A stretch of 64,000 nt of DNA from Thermoprotei archaeon (lineage in GTDB: Archaea; Thermoproteota; Thermoprotei; Thermoproteales; B15-G16), in assembly GCA_003649205.1 (NCBI GenBank), contig QMRC01000007.1, positions 1 through 64,000 of the forward strand, written 5' to 3'. The notes beneath the pieces are model-generated. The model searched no databases. It saw nothing but the letters and a program-made list of their open reading frames with translations, and had not been told where the DNA came from. The translations under genes and the position numbers were made by a program. Shown here piece by piece: positions 34,040-42,983 of this stretch. Every line of letters begins with the position of its first letter. Within the stretch, counting starts at the first letter, position 1.

Positions 34040-35644
34040 ATGAAGGTTCTTCTAGTTGATTGTTTGGGTTGGGGTAGTGTTGGTAGGGTTGCTACTGTTG
34101 ACGTTATTGGTACTGGTCCTAGTATTGTTGCTTCCATACTCGAGAGCTACGGTATTTCTGTTGACTACTCCTCACCTACAGGTTTACCTAGTTCTCTACA
34201 TGAGTACACTGGTTTCATGATCTCTGGTATGGTTAGTGACGTTAAAACCATTAGATGTGTTATAAGTAAGCTCCGTAAGGAAAATCCTCATGCTATCATT
34301 GTACTTGGTGGTCCTATTTCAGCTGCTAAGGATATTGTTGCTGATCTAGGTGTTGACTTCGCTATTGTCGGTGAAGCTGAGTACGTTCTCCCGAAACTAA
34401 TTGAGTACGGTCTTTTCAGTAATGATGAGGGTGATGTAGCTGAGAGATGTTGTGAAGAGAAGCTACCTAACTTAATCATTGTTAGGGATGGCAGTGTCGT
34501 GTACTCAGGACCTATTAGGTGGTGCTCTATTGACGAGATCACTAGGTTCAGTCTATCTCAGAACTTTATCTCTAGGTATCCTGGTATCACTTGGTCTAGA
34601 GTATACGTTGAGGTTCTTAGAGGATGCAGTAATTTCCTTAGACCTAGAATTCAGCTACCTGATGGTAGGGAGTGCATTGAGTGTGGTCTATGTAGATCTC
34701 CAAGGTTATCGGATAGGTTAAGGTGTCCCGTAGGTATACCACCAGGTTGTGGTTACTGTTCTGTTCCTACACTGTATGGACCTGCTAGGAGTAAACCTGT
34801 TGAGTACATTGTTGAGGAAATTAGAAAGCTGGTTTCCGTTGGTGTTCAGCGTGTTGTACTGAGTGCATCTGATATACTTGACTATGGTAGGGACTGGTTG
34901 GTTAGTCCTGAACCTCTAACTGATCCGAGAAAACCTATGCCCAATGTAGAGGCTCTAGAGGCTCTATTCTCCAGTGTTTTCGACTTACCTGAAGTCCGTA
35001 GTAGGAAGTGTGTTGTGATGATTGAGAACATTAAGGCTAATCTCGTAAATGAGGAAGTTGCTAAGGTACTTGGTAAGTACTTTAGAGGTACTTCTGTTCA
35101 CATAGGTTGCGAAACTGGTTCTGAAGAGCATGCAATCTCCATAGGTAGACCATGTACACCAACTGAAGTGCTTCAAGCTGTTAAACTACTTAAGAGGTAT
35201 GGCTTAAGACCGTACGTCTACTTCATACATGGTCTACCTGGTCAAGACCTGAAGATAGCTAGGAGAACGGCTAAGTTGATAACTAAGCTAGGTAGGGTGG
35301 GTGTAGAGAAGATTACTGTGTATAGGTTTCAGCCGCTACCTGCAACAGCATTTGAGAAGTTCCCTAGAGCACCACCAGCTAGTAAGTCTATGGTTGGTAG
35401 GATAATTGTTGATGCTAGTAAGTTCGTGAATAGATTCTCAAAGAGGAAGATGATTGGTAAGGAGTTAGAGGTAGTTGTTGCATCTCGTTGGAGAGACGGT
35501 ATACACTATGTGACCTACCCTATCTACCATGGTCCTGTAACATTAGTGAAGGTGAATCGAGAACTTAAACCAGGTACAAGACTTAAGGTAAGGATCATTA
35601 AGGTACTTAGTGATAGAGTTGTCTTAGGTACAGTTATCGAGTGA
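34040..35644 (+). CDS. Radical SAM protein with B12-like N-terminal and TRAM-like C-terminal domain
   Basis: This 534-residue protein has a Rossmann-like N-terminal domain (GTGPSIVASILESYGI, then FMISGMVSDVKTI and IIVLGGPISAAKDIVADLG) as in B12-binding radical SAM enzymes. A radical SAM barrel follows with an iron-sulfur site of unusual spacing (CPVGIPPGCGYCSVP). The end (VNRELKPGTRLKVRIIKVL) looks like a TRAM RNA-binding domain. It could modify RNA or a protein. Extra Cys at CIECGLC may hold another cluster. ATG 34040 follows TTG 34037. Confidence 0.72.
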   Translation: MKVLLVDCLGWGSVGRVATVDVIGTGPSIVASILESYGISVDYSSPTGLPSSLHEYTGFMISGMVSDVKTIRCVISKLRKENPHAIIVLGGPISAAKDIVADLGVDFAIVGEAEYVLPKLIEYGLFSNDEGDVAERCCEEKLPNLIIVRDGSVVYSGPIRWCSIDEITRFSLSQNFISRYPGITWSRVYVEVLRGCSNFLRPRIQLPDGRECIECGLCRSPRLSDRLRCPVGIPPGCGYCSVPTLYGPARSKPVEYIVEEIRKLVSVGVQRVVLSASDILDYGRDWLVSPEPLTDPRKPMPNVEALEALFSSVFDLPEVRSRKCVVMIENIKANLVNEEVAKVLGKYFRGTSVHIGCETGSEEHAISIGRPCTPTEVLQAVKLLKRYGLRPYVYFIHGLPGQDLKIARRTAKLITKLGRVGVEKITVYRFQPLPATAFEKFPRAPPASKSMVGRIIVDASKFVNRFSKRKMIGKELEVVVASRWRDGIHYVTYPIYHGPVTLVKVNRELKPGTRLKVRIIKVLSDRVVLGTVIE

Positions 35645-35651
35645 GTTAACA

Positions 35652-35700
35652 TCAGCATAGACGAGTCTCGTCACTACTCTGTAACCTACCCTCTCATCAC
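35652..35700 (-). ncRNA. Box C/D sRNA candidate 10 with a 16S rRNA guide
   Basis: On the minus strand: C GTGATGA (35700-35694), a 12-nt guide GAGGGTAGGTTA, D' CAGA (35681-35678), spacer GTA, C' GTGACGA (35674-35668), a 12-nt guide GACTCGTCTATG and D CTGA (35655-35652). The D' guide is complementary to TAACCTACCCTC, which I recall as part of the 5' domain of archaeal 16S rRNA (ACGTGGCTAACCTACCCTC). By the N+5 rule the second C of TAACC would be methylated. It begins seven bases after the upstream gene's stop. Confidence 0.78.
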
Positions 35701-35752
35701 TTCTAGCAGGATCTGAAGTAGTTTAAGGAACAAGTAGAAACACAACACGTAT

Positions 35753-35771
35753 ATATTCGAATTTCGAATAT
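35753..35771. promoter_or_regulatory. Perfect palindrome in the SPASM gene promoter
   Basis: ATATTCGA-ATT-TCGAATAT is a perfect 8-bp inverted repeat. It overlaps the likely TATA (TATATA at 35750-35755) and ends 10 bases before ATG 35781, so bound protein would block the start of a leaderless transcript. It is a good operator candidate. Confidence 0.6.
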
Positions 35772-35780
35772 TTAAGGTTG

Positions 35781-37151
35781 ATGAACATAACAAAGCTCTT
35801 CATAGACCTCATGACACATAAAGCTACTACAACTCTAGCCACCTACTTACTCAAACCACTGATCAAGTACTTCGACCCCATTAGCTGTTCTCAAACTGGT
35901 CTCTTAACTATGTTCTTTGAGAGGTTAACTGATGAAGGTGTTAAGTGGTTAATTAAGGTAGGTTCTCGTATACTAGGTTCTTCAGCACCTGAAGATCTTG
36001 ATGGTAGGAATAGGTACCTAGTAAATGGTGTAGCTATCGTCCTAGATTCAATAGCTAGGTTTGGAGTACGAAAACCGCTTGTAACTTCTAGACCACTAAT
36101 GGTTGTGTGGAATTTCACTAATCTATGTAATTTAAGATGTAAACACTGTTATCAGGATGCTAGTAGGAGGCACCCTAATGAACTAAGTGTTGAGGAGAAG
36201 TTAGATCTGGTAGATATGTTATGTAGAGACAGAGTACCTCTCCTAGCATTTTCAGGTGGTGAACCTCTTGCTGCTCCTGAATTCTTTGAGGTAGCTGAGT
36301 ACGCTGCTAATAGGGGTCTCTTCGTATCAATAGCTACCAACGGTACATTAATAACTGAAGAAGTTGCTAAACGATTGAAGAAGCTAGGAGTTAACTATGT
36401 TCAGGTTAGTGTAGATGCTGCTACGCCTAGCAAGCATGACCTCTTTCGTGGCATTCCAGGTGCGTGGGAATTAGCTATTCGTGGTGTTAAGAATCTAGTG
36501 AAGTACGGCATCTTCACGTGCATAGCAATGACAGTAACTAAATTTAACGTAGATGAGGTGCCTAAGGTAATTGAATTAGCTAAAAAGCTCCACGTACCTA
36601 GAGTTGCTCTTTACAACTTCATTCCAGTTGGTAAGGGTACGGAGATAGTGAAGTGGGACCTGAGCCCTATTGAGCGTGAGAGATTACTATACTACATACT
36701 TCGTGAATTTATGAAGGGTGGTATTGAGGTCATGACAACAGCACCACAGTACGGTCGTGTAATAGCTTCATTACTGGAGGAGTACGGATATCTGCCGAAG
36801 GTAGCTGCAGCGCATTTCTACAGTGGTAGTAGTGAGTGGGGTAAGGTAGTTGAGTTCATAGGTGGTTGTGGTGCTGGTAGAGTCTACCTAGGCATTGAGC
36901 CTGATGGTACTGTTACGCCCTGTGTCTTTCTTAAGATACCTGTTGGTAATGTTCGTCAGTCACGGATTAGGGATATCTGGATGAAATCTCAAGTACTTTG
37001 GGATCTTAGAGATAGGGATAAATTGAAGGATCCATGTGGTTCCTGCCCCTACAAACACGTCTGTGGTGGTTGTAGAGCTAGAGCATATGCATATTTCCAA
37101 GACTACCTAGCACCTGACCCTGGATGTTTCAGAGCTAGTAAATACCTCTAA
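35781..37151 (+). CDS. Radical SAM enzyme with SPASM domain
   Basis: This 456-residue enzyme has about 105 residues of unassigned N-terminal helical sequence, then the radical SAM site CNLRCKHCY (C116, C120, C123) with FSGGEPL, and a SPASM domain whose cysteines are seen in GGCGAG, TPCVF, PCGSCPYKHVCGGCRARAY and PGC. Relatives modify peptides, tungstopterin or haem precursors (AhbC/AhbD type). The N-terminal extension is unusual. Its promoter carries a palindrome at 35753. It ends 20 bases before a convergent small Cys-rich gene. Confidence 0.82.
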   Translation: MNITKLFIDLMTHKATTTLATYLLKPLIKYFDPISCSQTGLLTMFFERLTDEGVKWLIKVGSRILGSSAPEDLDGRNRYLVNGVAIVLDSIARFGVRKPLVTSRPLMVVWNFTNLCNLRCKHCYQDASRRHPNELSVEEKLDLVDMLCRDRVPLLAFSGGEPLAAPEFFEVAEYAANRGLFVSIATNGTLITEEVAKRLKKLGVNYVQVSVDAATPSKHDLFRGIPGAWELAIRGVKNLVKYGIFTCIAMTVTKFNVDEVPKVIELAKKLHVPRVALYNFIPVGKGTEIVKWDLSPIERERLLYYILREFMKGGIEVMTTAPQYGRVIASLLEEYGYLPKVAAAHFYSGSSEWGKVVEFIGGCGAGRVYLGIEPDGTVTPCVFLKIPVGNVRQSRIRDIWMKSQVLWDLRDRDKLKDPCGSCPYKHVCGGCRARAYAYFQDYLAPDPGCFRASKYL

Positions 37152-37171
37152 TCAGTAATCTAGCTCAAGAA

Positions 37172-37441
37172 CTATACTCTTGCTCTGGATCTATAAGGGC
37201 AAGTCTCACTCCTACAAAATATTTTACAAAATTCCTTAGCAAACTCCTCATTTATTCCCTTAAATCCGGTTCTCGTACCATCACACGTACATACCTTCCA
37301 CTTCCCTCGAAAACCAACGTAGATATAACCAGTGCTAGTTATTGGTGATGGTATCTTCCTACATCTCGTAATGCACTCAGGGCACCACTCAAATCTTCCA
37401 CCTAAGGTAATGACCTTCTGAGCAGTGTGCTTCACACCCAT
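37172..37441 (-). CDS. Small cysteine-rich protein
   Basis: This 89-residue protein (ATG 37441; GTG 37450 is possible) has nine or more Cys, as CPEC, CTC, C-x3-C and CPY near the end, consistent with a zinc or iron-sulfur protein. It has no recognised family. It lies next to and convergent with the SPASM enzyme, so it could be its substrate or partner, which is inference. Confidence 0.6.
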   Translation of the reverse strand: MGVKHTAQKVITLGGRFEWCPECITRCRKIPSPITSTGYIYVGFRGKWKVCTCDGTRTGFKGINEEFAKEFCKIFCRSETCPYRSRARV

Positions 37442-37503
37442 AAGAAACACCTTGATTTAGCATTTACACCCTGTATTAAAGGGTGTCCTCATTACAGTGC
37501 TCC

Positions 37504-37547
37504 TCAGGTCCCGCCATAATCTTCACTAATCCGTCCGGGTTCATCAC
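37504..37547 (-). ncRNA. Box C/D sRNA candidate 11
   Basis: On the minus strand: C GTGATGA (37547-37541), a short 7-nt guide ACCCGGA, D' CGGA, spacer TTA, C' GTGAAGA, a 12-nt guide TTATGGCGGGAC and D CTGA (37507-37504). It shares the CGGA-TTA-GTGAAGA centre with the sRNA at 2501. A second possible C box lies just 5' (GATGATG), which would lengthen the first guide to 14 nt. Targets were not identified. Confidence 0.65.
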
Positions 37548-37595
37548 ATCATCGGACCTAGCTGAGTGATTAAACCTTAAGGTCTGTTATAAGGG

Positions 37596-38447
37596 TCACT
37601 CCTCGTAGATATATGCATCGACACAAATCTTGTAGACATATGGTGCGTAGGGATGGACAATCCTTCTACTTAGTATCTTGACTGCTCTACCTAGCTTCTC
37701 AGCTTCCTTTCTAATGAGTTCCTCAGCTTCATCAAATAACCTATCCTCAGGAGCCCAGTGGTAAAAGTGTAGGATACCACCTTCAGGCTTAAGACACTTG
37801 ATAGCTATGTCGAGGTACTGGTAGGCACCTTTTGGAAGTGGCATGAGGACACGATCGCAGATACCGTACCAGTAAGGACATACGTCACGAACATCGCCTA
37901 GGACAGGGACAACACGATCCTCAACCCTATTCAACGCAACGTTCTCGACCATGTACTGGTAAGCATGTGGGTTAATCTCAACAGAAACTATTCTGTAAAC
38001 TCTAGGCTGAACCCTACATATTATGAGAGCATAGGGTCCGACACCAGCAAACATGTACATAATGACCTCACCAGGACGGACCTGCTTTGCAATCCTCAAT
38101 CTCTCAGTAGAGTCCCTAGGTGAGAAGTAAGCCTTCGTAGGATCAACCTTAATCCTACAACCATACTCCTTATGAATAACCTCAGTACTACCAGAACCAG
38201 CAATAACCTCGTACTCACGCAACCTATACACACCCTTCCTCTCAGAACACTTCCTCAAGACAACACGAACATGCTTATGAACCTTCATCAAAGCCTCACC
38301 AATAACGTGCTTCCAAGGCTCAAGCTCATCAGGAATCTCGATAATAGCAACAGCACCCTCCCTAGAACCAATAATATCAAAACTACGAGGTACAAGAGGA
38401 AGTAAATCATCAGGAATCTTACCCCTCAATAGCTCACGAAGTCTCAC
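37596..38447 (-). CDS. Trm5/Taw2-type tRNA methyltransferase
   Basis: This 283-residue enzyme has the Trm5-class arrangement: an N-terminal region with [16 protein letters not shown], then [18 protein letters not shown] motif [30 protein letters not shown] and motif [15 protein letters not shown]. Trm5 makes m1G37 in tRNA, while Taw2 acts in wybutosine synthesis; sequence does not settle which. GTG 38447 is the start. It is divergent from the pilin-like gene. Confidence 0.85.
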   Translation of the reverse strand: MRLRELLRGKIPDDLLPLVPRSFDIIGSREGAVAIIEIPDELEPWKHVIGEALMKVHKHVRVVLRKCSERKGVYRLREYEVIAGSGSTEVIHKEYGCRIKVDPTKAYFSPRDSTERLRIAKQVRPGEVIMYMFAGVGPYALIICRVQPRVYRIVSVEINPHAYQYMVENVALNRVEDRVVPVLGDVRDVCPYWYGICDRVLMPLPKGAYQYLDIAIKCLKPEGGILHFYHWAPEDRLFDEAEELIRKEAEKLGRAVKILSRRIVHPYAPYVYKICVDAYIYEE

Positions 38448-38539
38448 AAGGACCCCCTATAAGCTAATCTGAATCAGAGTATCGGGGAACTAAAATGCTA
38501 TTCGACATAGTTATCCTACTAGAAAACCATGTGAAGAAC

Positions 38540-38782
38540 ATGAGGAACGTAAAGAGAAGAAAAAGAGGTTCACTACTAGTTGAAGAAGCAATACTCATAG
38601 GAGTAGCAGCCATAGTACTAGTCATACTACTCACAATGCTCACAAAAATATTGGGAATAGTTAAGGGGACACTAAACACAACAAACCAATCACTTGAACA
38701 ATTCATAGTGAATGTACTAAAGGAATTGGATAAGATAGGAGCAGCACTAGGGCTACCAACACCAACGAATAGCACAGGCTAA
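38540..38782 (+). CDS. Type IV pilin-like protein
   Basis: ATG 38540 (rather than 38495) gives an 80-residue protein with a class III signal: a basic leader ending in KRRKRG, cleavage after Gly10, and mature SLLVEEAILIGVAAIVLV with Glu at position +5, the mark of archaeal prepilin peptidase substrates. The rest is a short helical tail. It could be a pilin, a minor pilin or an adhesin stalk. No pilus ATPase or membrane protein genes are nearby, so it is an orphan. Confidence 0.72.
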   Translation: MRNVKRRKRGSLLVEEAILIGVAAIVLVILLTMLTKILGIVKGTLNTTNQSLEQFIVNVLKELDKIGAALGLPTPTNSTG

Positions 38783-38859
38783 ATAGCAACATTAAAAACA
38801 CATAGATACAGTACTTCAATAGCCCCGAAGACCGCACACCTACGAGAGTCCACTAGGAC

Positions 38860-40845
38860 TCAATGAGTAGGTGTGTGGCTAGGGGCTACACCCCTCTTCT
38901 TAACGTACTCTGCGTAAAGCCGTTTAAGCCTAATCATCCTACCTTTTGCTTCTCTCAAGCTAGTTAACCTACTGTAGATCACCATATCGACATAGTACCT
39001 AGCAATAGGACATACAAGTAGGCATTTCTGGCAACCTACACATTTGCTGGGTATTACTGTGAAGGGTAGTTCAATAGCTTCGTAATCACAGTTCAAATAG
39101 CAGTGACCACACGCTCCGCAGTTCAAGGTCATGATTAGTACCTTGAGTACATTGAGAGCTGTATCGAGGTCTCTATAGCTAATGACTACGTACCCCCTGG
39201 AGTTCACCGTGCCCTGTACCTCATCTGATGCGAAATACACCTCATCTACCCTACGATTGACCATCATCCTGAGCACTGATCGTAGATTTACCTCAAGTGA
39301 ATAAGAGTTCCACCTCTTCACAGGTATTGACAATTCGAGTACTTCTTCACTTCTCTGGACTGTTTTCAGGAAGGGATTTAGTTCTTCGAGACTCACAGTT
39401 GGGTATATGTACCTGATACCTAGCATCTTCGTCACTCGCTGTAGTTCTTGGTGAAGTAAGAAGAATCTCCAAAGATGTCTACTACGAGCAATTTCTCTCT
39501 CCTTCTCTGTAGAGAACATCACGTTAATTATCTTCTCCATGTACTTCTTCCAGAAGCTCATCAGTTCACTGTAGTGCATCTCACTCATCTTCAGCTCCAG
39601 ACATGTCCTATGTGGACACATGACACAGCTAATTCTCTCAAAGCCCCTGTAGTAATCTGGGTGAAGTGGAGTGCGTGCTCTATACCATAGGTACAGGTAC
39701 TCAAGGAGCTTAGGAAAGTTGTAGGGTATGCAGTGCGATAGTACACCAGCTTCAGAGTCAATGTACGTTGGCGGTCTTACACTTCGTCTAAAGGTCTCGT
39801 ATCTTCTGGAACCAGTGTAGCTAACTACCTTATCCAAACCATACTTCTCCTTAATTAGCTTAAACATCGGAACTAATTTCCACAGTGGTGTGCACCACCT
39901 AAATCCACGAACTGGAATACCTAGAGTCTCGAGGTAACTCAGTAACTTATCGAGTGAGTACTCCACGACCTCAAGTGAGAAACCTAGTCGAGAACATACC
40001 CTGTACACGAAATCACGAGTAACCTCAGTATCGGCATACGGTATGTGTACGTAAATCACCAAAGGATCTGAATCAACTTCCTCAAGTAAGTGAAGTGTTA
40101 GTAAGCTATCCTTACCTCCAGAAAATCCAACTACACCACGTCTACCCTCTTCACACTCCAACCACTTCACAGCACGTCTAACCTTCTCAACAAGAAACTC
40201 AATGTAATCCTCATTAAATTCATACAATTCACGGTAAGTCCTCCTAACTCTATCCAATGAAGAGAGTACCTCCTCAGGATATGCAGGAGACCAAATCTTT
40301 ATCGGAACAAATCCTCTCTCAGTACGAAGAGCAACACCACACAACCTACCATCTCTAGTAACAGCAACGAAGTACCTACAACCCTCAACACTAACCCTAT
40401 AGCTACTAAATGTCCTCATCCTCTCATCACTAATAACGGTATTGCAGATACCACGAATATAGAGTAGAGCAGCACCTAACTTACCAGGAACGACATTGAA
40501 GCTTAGGGTCTTCAAATCATAGTTGATAGTACACAGTATCTCTCCATTAACCATGAACTCGTAGACGTGGTCAAGTACAGGGTCATTACCAACATTAACT
40601 ATGGTTAAGTGCTCCCTACAGATTCCCTCAAAGAGATACGCTACATCACTACCAAAGACATCACAGCAAGCTCTTGACATGACCTCAAGATCACGACTAG
40701 TAATAGGTCTCGGATCAACCCAGAACCTGAATCTCTTCGAAACATCAATGAGATCATCACAGTACCTCCTACCATAACTCATCTTGAAAAAGTAAACATT
40801 CAGACTAGGGCTGTAGTAGAGCTTGAGGGGCCCTCTATCACTCAT
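38860..40845 (-). CDS. PAPS-reductase-like ATP-PPase with a ferredoxin tail
   Basis: This 661-residue protein has the PP-loop GFSGGKDSLLTL (240-251), characteristic of adenylyl/phosphoadenylyl-sulfate reductases and other ATP-pyrophosphatases, and a C-terminal bacterial-type ferredoxin (CGHCYLNCDYEA and CVGCQKCLLVCP). The N-terminal 220 residues are unassigned; the middle adds CVMCPHRTCLE. Archaeal proteins of this shape are annotated as PAPS reductases without proof; a sulfur-transfer or tRNA-thiolation role is equally possible. A same-strand box C/D sRNA ends four bases before its ATG. Confidence 0.8.
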   Translation of the reverse strand: MSDRGPLKLYYSPSLNVYFFKMSYGRRYCDDLIDVSKRFRFWVDPRPITSRDLEVMSRACCDVFGSDVAYLFEGICREHLTIVNVGNDPVLDHVYEFMVNGEILCTINYDLKTLSFNVVPGKLGAALLYIRGICNTVISDERMRTFSSYRVSVEGCRYFVAVTRDGRLCGVALRTERGFVPIKIWSPAYPEEVLSSLDRVRRTYRELYEFNEDYIEFLVEKVRRAVKWLECEEGRRGVVGFSGGKDSLLTLHLLEEVDSDPLVIYVHIPYADTEVTRDFVYRVCSRLGFSLEVVEYSLDKLLSYLETLGIPVRGFRWCTPLWKLVPMFKLIKEKYGLDKVVSYTGSRRYETFRRSVRPPTYIDSEAGVLSHCIPYNFPKLLEYLYLWYRARTPLHPDYYRGFERISCVMCPHRTCLELKMSEMHYSELMSFWKKYMEKIINVMFSTEKEREIARSRHLWRFFLLHQELQRVTKMLGIRYIYPTVSLEELNPFLKTVQRSEEVLELSIPVKRWNSYSLEVNLRSVLRMMVNRRVDEVYFASDEVQGTVNSRGYVVISYRDLDTALNVLKVLIMTLNCGACGHCYLNCDYEAIELPFTVIPSKCVGCQKCLLVCPIARYYVDMVIYSRLTSLREAKGRMIRLKRLYAEYVKKRGVAPSHTPTH

Positions 40846-40849
40846 CTAC

Positions 40850-40897
40850 TCAGTCACCGAGCGTTCTTCATTAATCTGTACACTGACACCTCATCAT
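40850..40897 (-). ncRNA. Box C/D sRNA candidate 12, just before the PAPS-reductase-like ATG
   Basis: On the minus strand: C ATGATGA (40897-40891), a 12-nt guide GGTGTCAGTGTA, D' CAGA (40878-40875), spacer TTA, C' ATGAAGA (40871-40865), an 11-nt guide ACGCTCGGTGA and D CTGA (40853-40850). The D box ends four bases before ATG 40845 on the same strand, the same spacing as the sRNA at 3662. Targets were not identified. Confidence 0.75.
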
Positions 40898-41055
40898 CAC
40901 TAGCATAGAAACAGCATTAAGTACCATATAGACTTTACTCAAGGGAATGTTGGCTATTGACCCTCAGCACTGGAAGAGCAGTCCGGAAACAATTAAGATC
41001 TAGTGAAATGCAGTAAAAAGGTTGAGAATTAAGGATGTGGGGAGGTTAAAGACAT

Positions 41056-42894
41056 CTATGGAGTTGCTACTTTGCTGATTCTCTCGTATATCTGCTTTGC
41101 TAACCTAGCTACTTCCTCAGCTCTATACTTTGCACCAGGTATTGCTCTAGTTAGGTAAGCTCCGCTCTCCGCTCTCTTAGCTGCCTCCTTTGGATCCATA
41201 CCTAGACATGCAGCTACTGCTGCTGGTACTGTTACGTTTATCACTGTATGCCCAATGTATGCTAGTTCCTGAGCTAGTACTGAACCAATTGTAAGTGCCC
41301 ACATGTAATCTGGGTCTTCTCTACCAACACCCTTTAGTACGTATTCAGGTATTGCCTTAGCGAATAGGTTCTCGATCTTGTACTTCTTCTCTCCAATGGT
41401 TATCTCGTAGGATACGTATGAGTCAAAGCCCCAGTACTTCTTCGTGAATGGATCGTGTCTTCTTGCTTGTGGTCTCAGCTCGATGAACTTTATCTCAACC
41501 TTCTTTCCGAGCATCTTGGAGAAGAGCTCTGAACCTCTCTTCTCAACAAGTTCCTTTCTCTCTTCATCGAGTGCTTTAGCAGCTTCTTCGAGACTCTTAC
41601 CTGCCTTCAACATCTCGTACACCTTGATGGCTCTCCTGTAGATTGCTGCATCTCTTACAGGTTCACCAGCAATTATCATTGCTCTGGTAACCGGTCCTCT
41701 CCTAACTTCCTCAGCCTTTCTAGCTATGGTATTTGCTGCACAAAGCGCCATCTCTGGGTCGAAGAATGACTCTTCCTTATACTTCCTAATCTCTTCAGCA
41801 ACCTTATGGACATCACCTTTGTACTTCATCAGTAATCTAATAGCTGGTACAGCATCACCGCAGAGGTGTCCTAGCGGTGGGTTCACTGGACCTCCTGAGA
41901 ATCCACCACCAATCATGGCTGCTTCCTTGAGACCTGCGAAGATCTCGTTAAGGGCCATTGCGCCGATTACGGTGAATGCTGGTAGGTCCTTGAATATTAG
42001 ACCAAAGTCACCTATCACTCTAGCTGTATCTAGCTCCTCATCTGTACCCCTAATGTGTAGCTTTGGCGGTAGCTTAGCTGCTTCCATAGCTCCCTTACCA
42101 GCCATGTACGCTGAGTCAACAGTGCCGAAGGGTCCATATTCCTCACCTAGGAATGCGTCTGGGTGAACTATCTCGAGAGCTACTGTGGCACCTATGAGTG
42201 CTGCCCAGAGTGGACTTGGCGTTATGCCAGCACCCTCAAATGCCCTCAACATAGCCTCCGTACCTATCTTAGCCGCATTGTAGGCTATCTCTGGGAATGC
42301 TATGTCCTCACCAAGTACGCTATGTCCATATGGTGAACCACCTGATACGAATGGTGGCAGTTTAGCGCCATCTACCTTAGTTAGCTTCTTCTCTAGTAGT
42401 GCCTCATACACTGCCTTATATGCTGGGTATGCTGTTAATCTATTTGAGAACTTATTGGTTACGAGTGTTATTCCTCCACCTCTAGGTAGACCTACTTTAA
42501 TTCTCGCCATTGCACCTAGCTTTCTATTAGCCATTGGTACACCCGCTCTAGCTCCTGAACCAGCGAAGTAGCACAGTGCTGCTGCTATGAGTGCTGCGTT
42601 CTCCGGTGCTGCACCAGCCTCCATAGCTGCCTTGATTGCTTTCTCCAGGACATCATCTAGTGGTATTGTAGGTGCTTCAGCATCACTAATCTTAATGTCG
42701 ATACCTCTTAGAATTTCTTCAGCTACTGCATTAGCTGCACAGAGAACGGCTATTGCTAGTGAACCCCAACCCTTAGCACCTGCCTCTAGTCTATCATTAG
42801 TCATTAGGTCAGGCTTGAAGGTTGTAGCCATTAGCGTCGCTGCTACTACTCTTTCTCTTTCTGGTAGACTCAAAATTAGACACCCCCTAATCAT
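41056..42894 (-). CDS. Large protein of unknown function next to LarC
   Basis: This 612-residue protein starts at ATG 42894, 20 bases downstream of a TATA (leaderless). It is soluble, rich in Ala and Gly, with glycine loops (GAGARAGVPMAN, PRGGGITLVTNK, GGGFSGGPVNPPLGHLCGD) and conserved-looking His, Cys and Asp residues that could hold a metal. Codon use is strongly optimised (PEP-synthase-like), suggesting high expression. I do not recognise a family. LarC, which builds nickel-pincer cofactor, lies upstream on the same strand, so a nickel-dependent enzyme is possible, which is inference. Confidence 0.75.
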   Translation of the reverse strand: MIRGCLILSLPERERVVAATLMATTFKPDLMTNDRLEAGAKGWGSLAIAVLCAANAVAEEILRGIDIKISDAEAPTIPLDDVLEKAIKAAMEAGAAPENAALIAAALCYFAGSGARAGVPMANRKLGAMARIKVGLPRGGGITLVTNKFSNRLTAYPAYKAVYEALLEKKLTKVDGAKLPPFVSGGSPYGHSVLGEDIAFPEIAYNAAKIGTEAMLRAFEGAGITPSPLWAALIGATVALEIVHPDAFLGEEYGPFGTVDSAYMAGKGAMEAAKLPPKLHIRGTDEELDTARVIGDFGLIFKDLPAFTVIGAMALNEIFAGLKEAAMIGGGFSGGPVNPPLGHLCGDAVPAIRLLMKYKGDVHKVAEEIRKYKEESFFDPEMALCAANTIARKAEEVRRGPVTRAMIIAGEPVRDAAIYRRAIKVYEMLKAGKSLEEAAKALDEERKELVEKRGSELFSKMLGKKVEIKFIELRPQARRHDPFTKKYWGFDSYVSYEITIGEKKYKIENLFAKAIPEYVLKGVGREDPDYMWALTIGSVLAQELAYIGHTVINVTVPAAVAACLGMDPKEAAKRAESGAYLTRAIPGAKYRAEEVARLAKQIYERISKVATP

Positions 42895-42911
42895 TCTGTG
42901 CAATGTCACGG

Positions 42912-42920
42912 AATATAAAG
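42912..42920 (-). promoter_or_regulatory. TATA box of the large unknown gene
   Basis: Minus-strand CTTTATATT is followed after about 25 bases by ATG 42894, the spacing of a leaderless archaeal promoter. It gives the gene its own promoter within the LarC-unknown pair. Confidence 0.55.
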
Positions 42921-42983
42921 GTTAACCAATACTAGTAATACTCTTTCATTGAATTAGTAATGCTTTCCCAATTCAATTCAGGT

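Noticed and set aside
34479..34721. 80-codon plus-strand frame inside the B12/radical-SAM-like gene
   Set aside because: Shadow frame; the larger frame carries all motifs.
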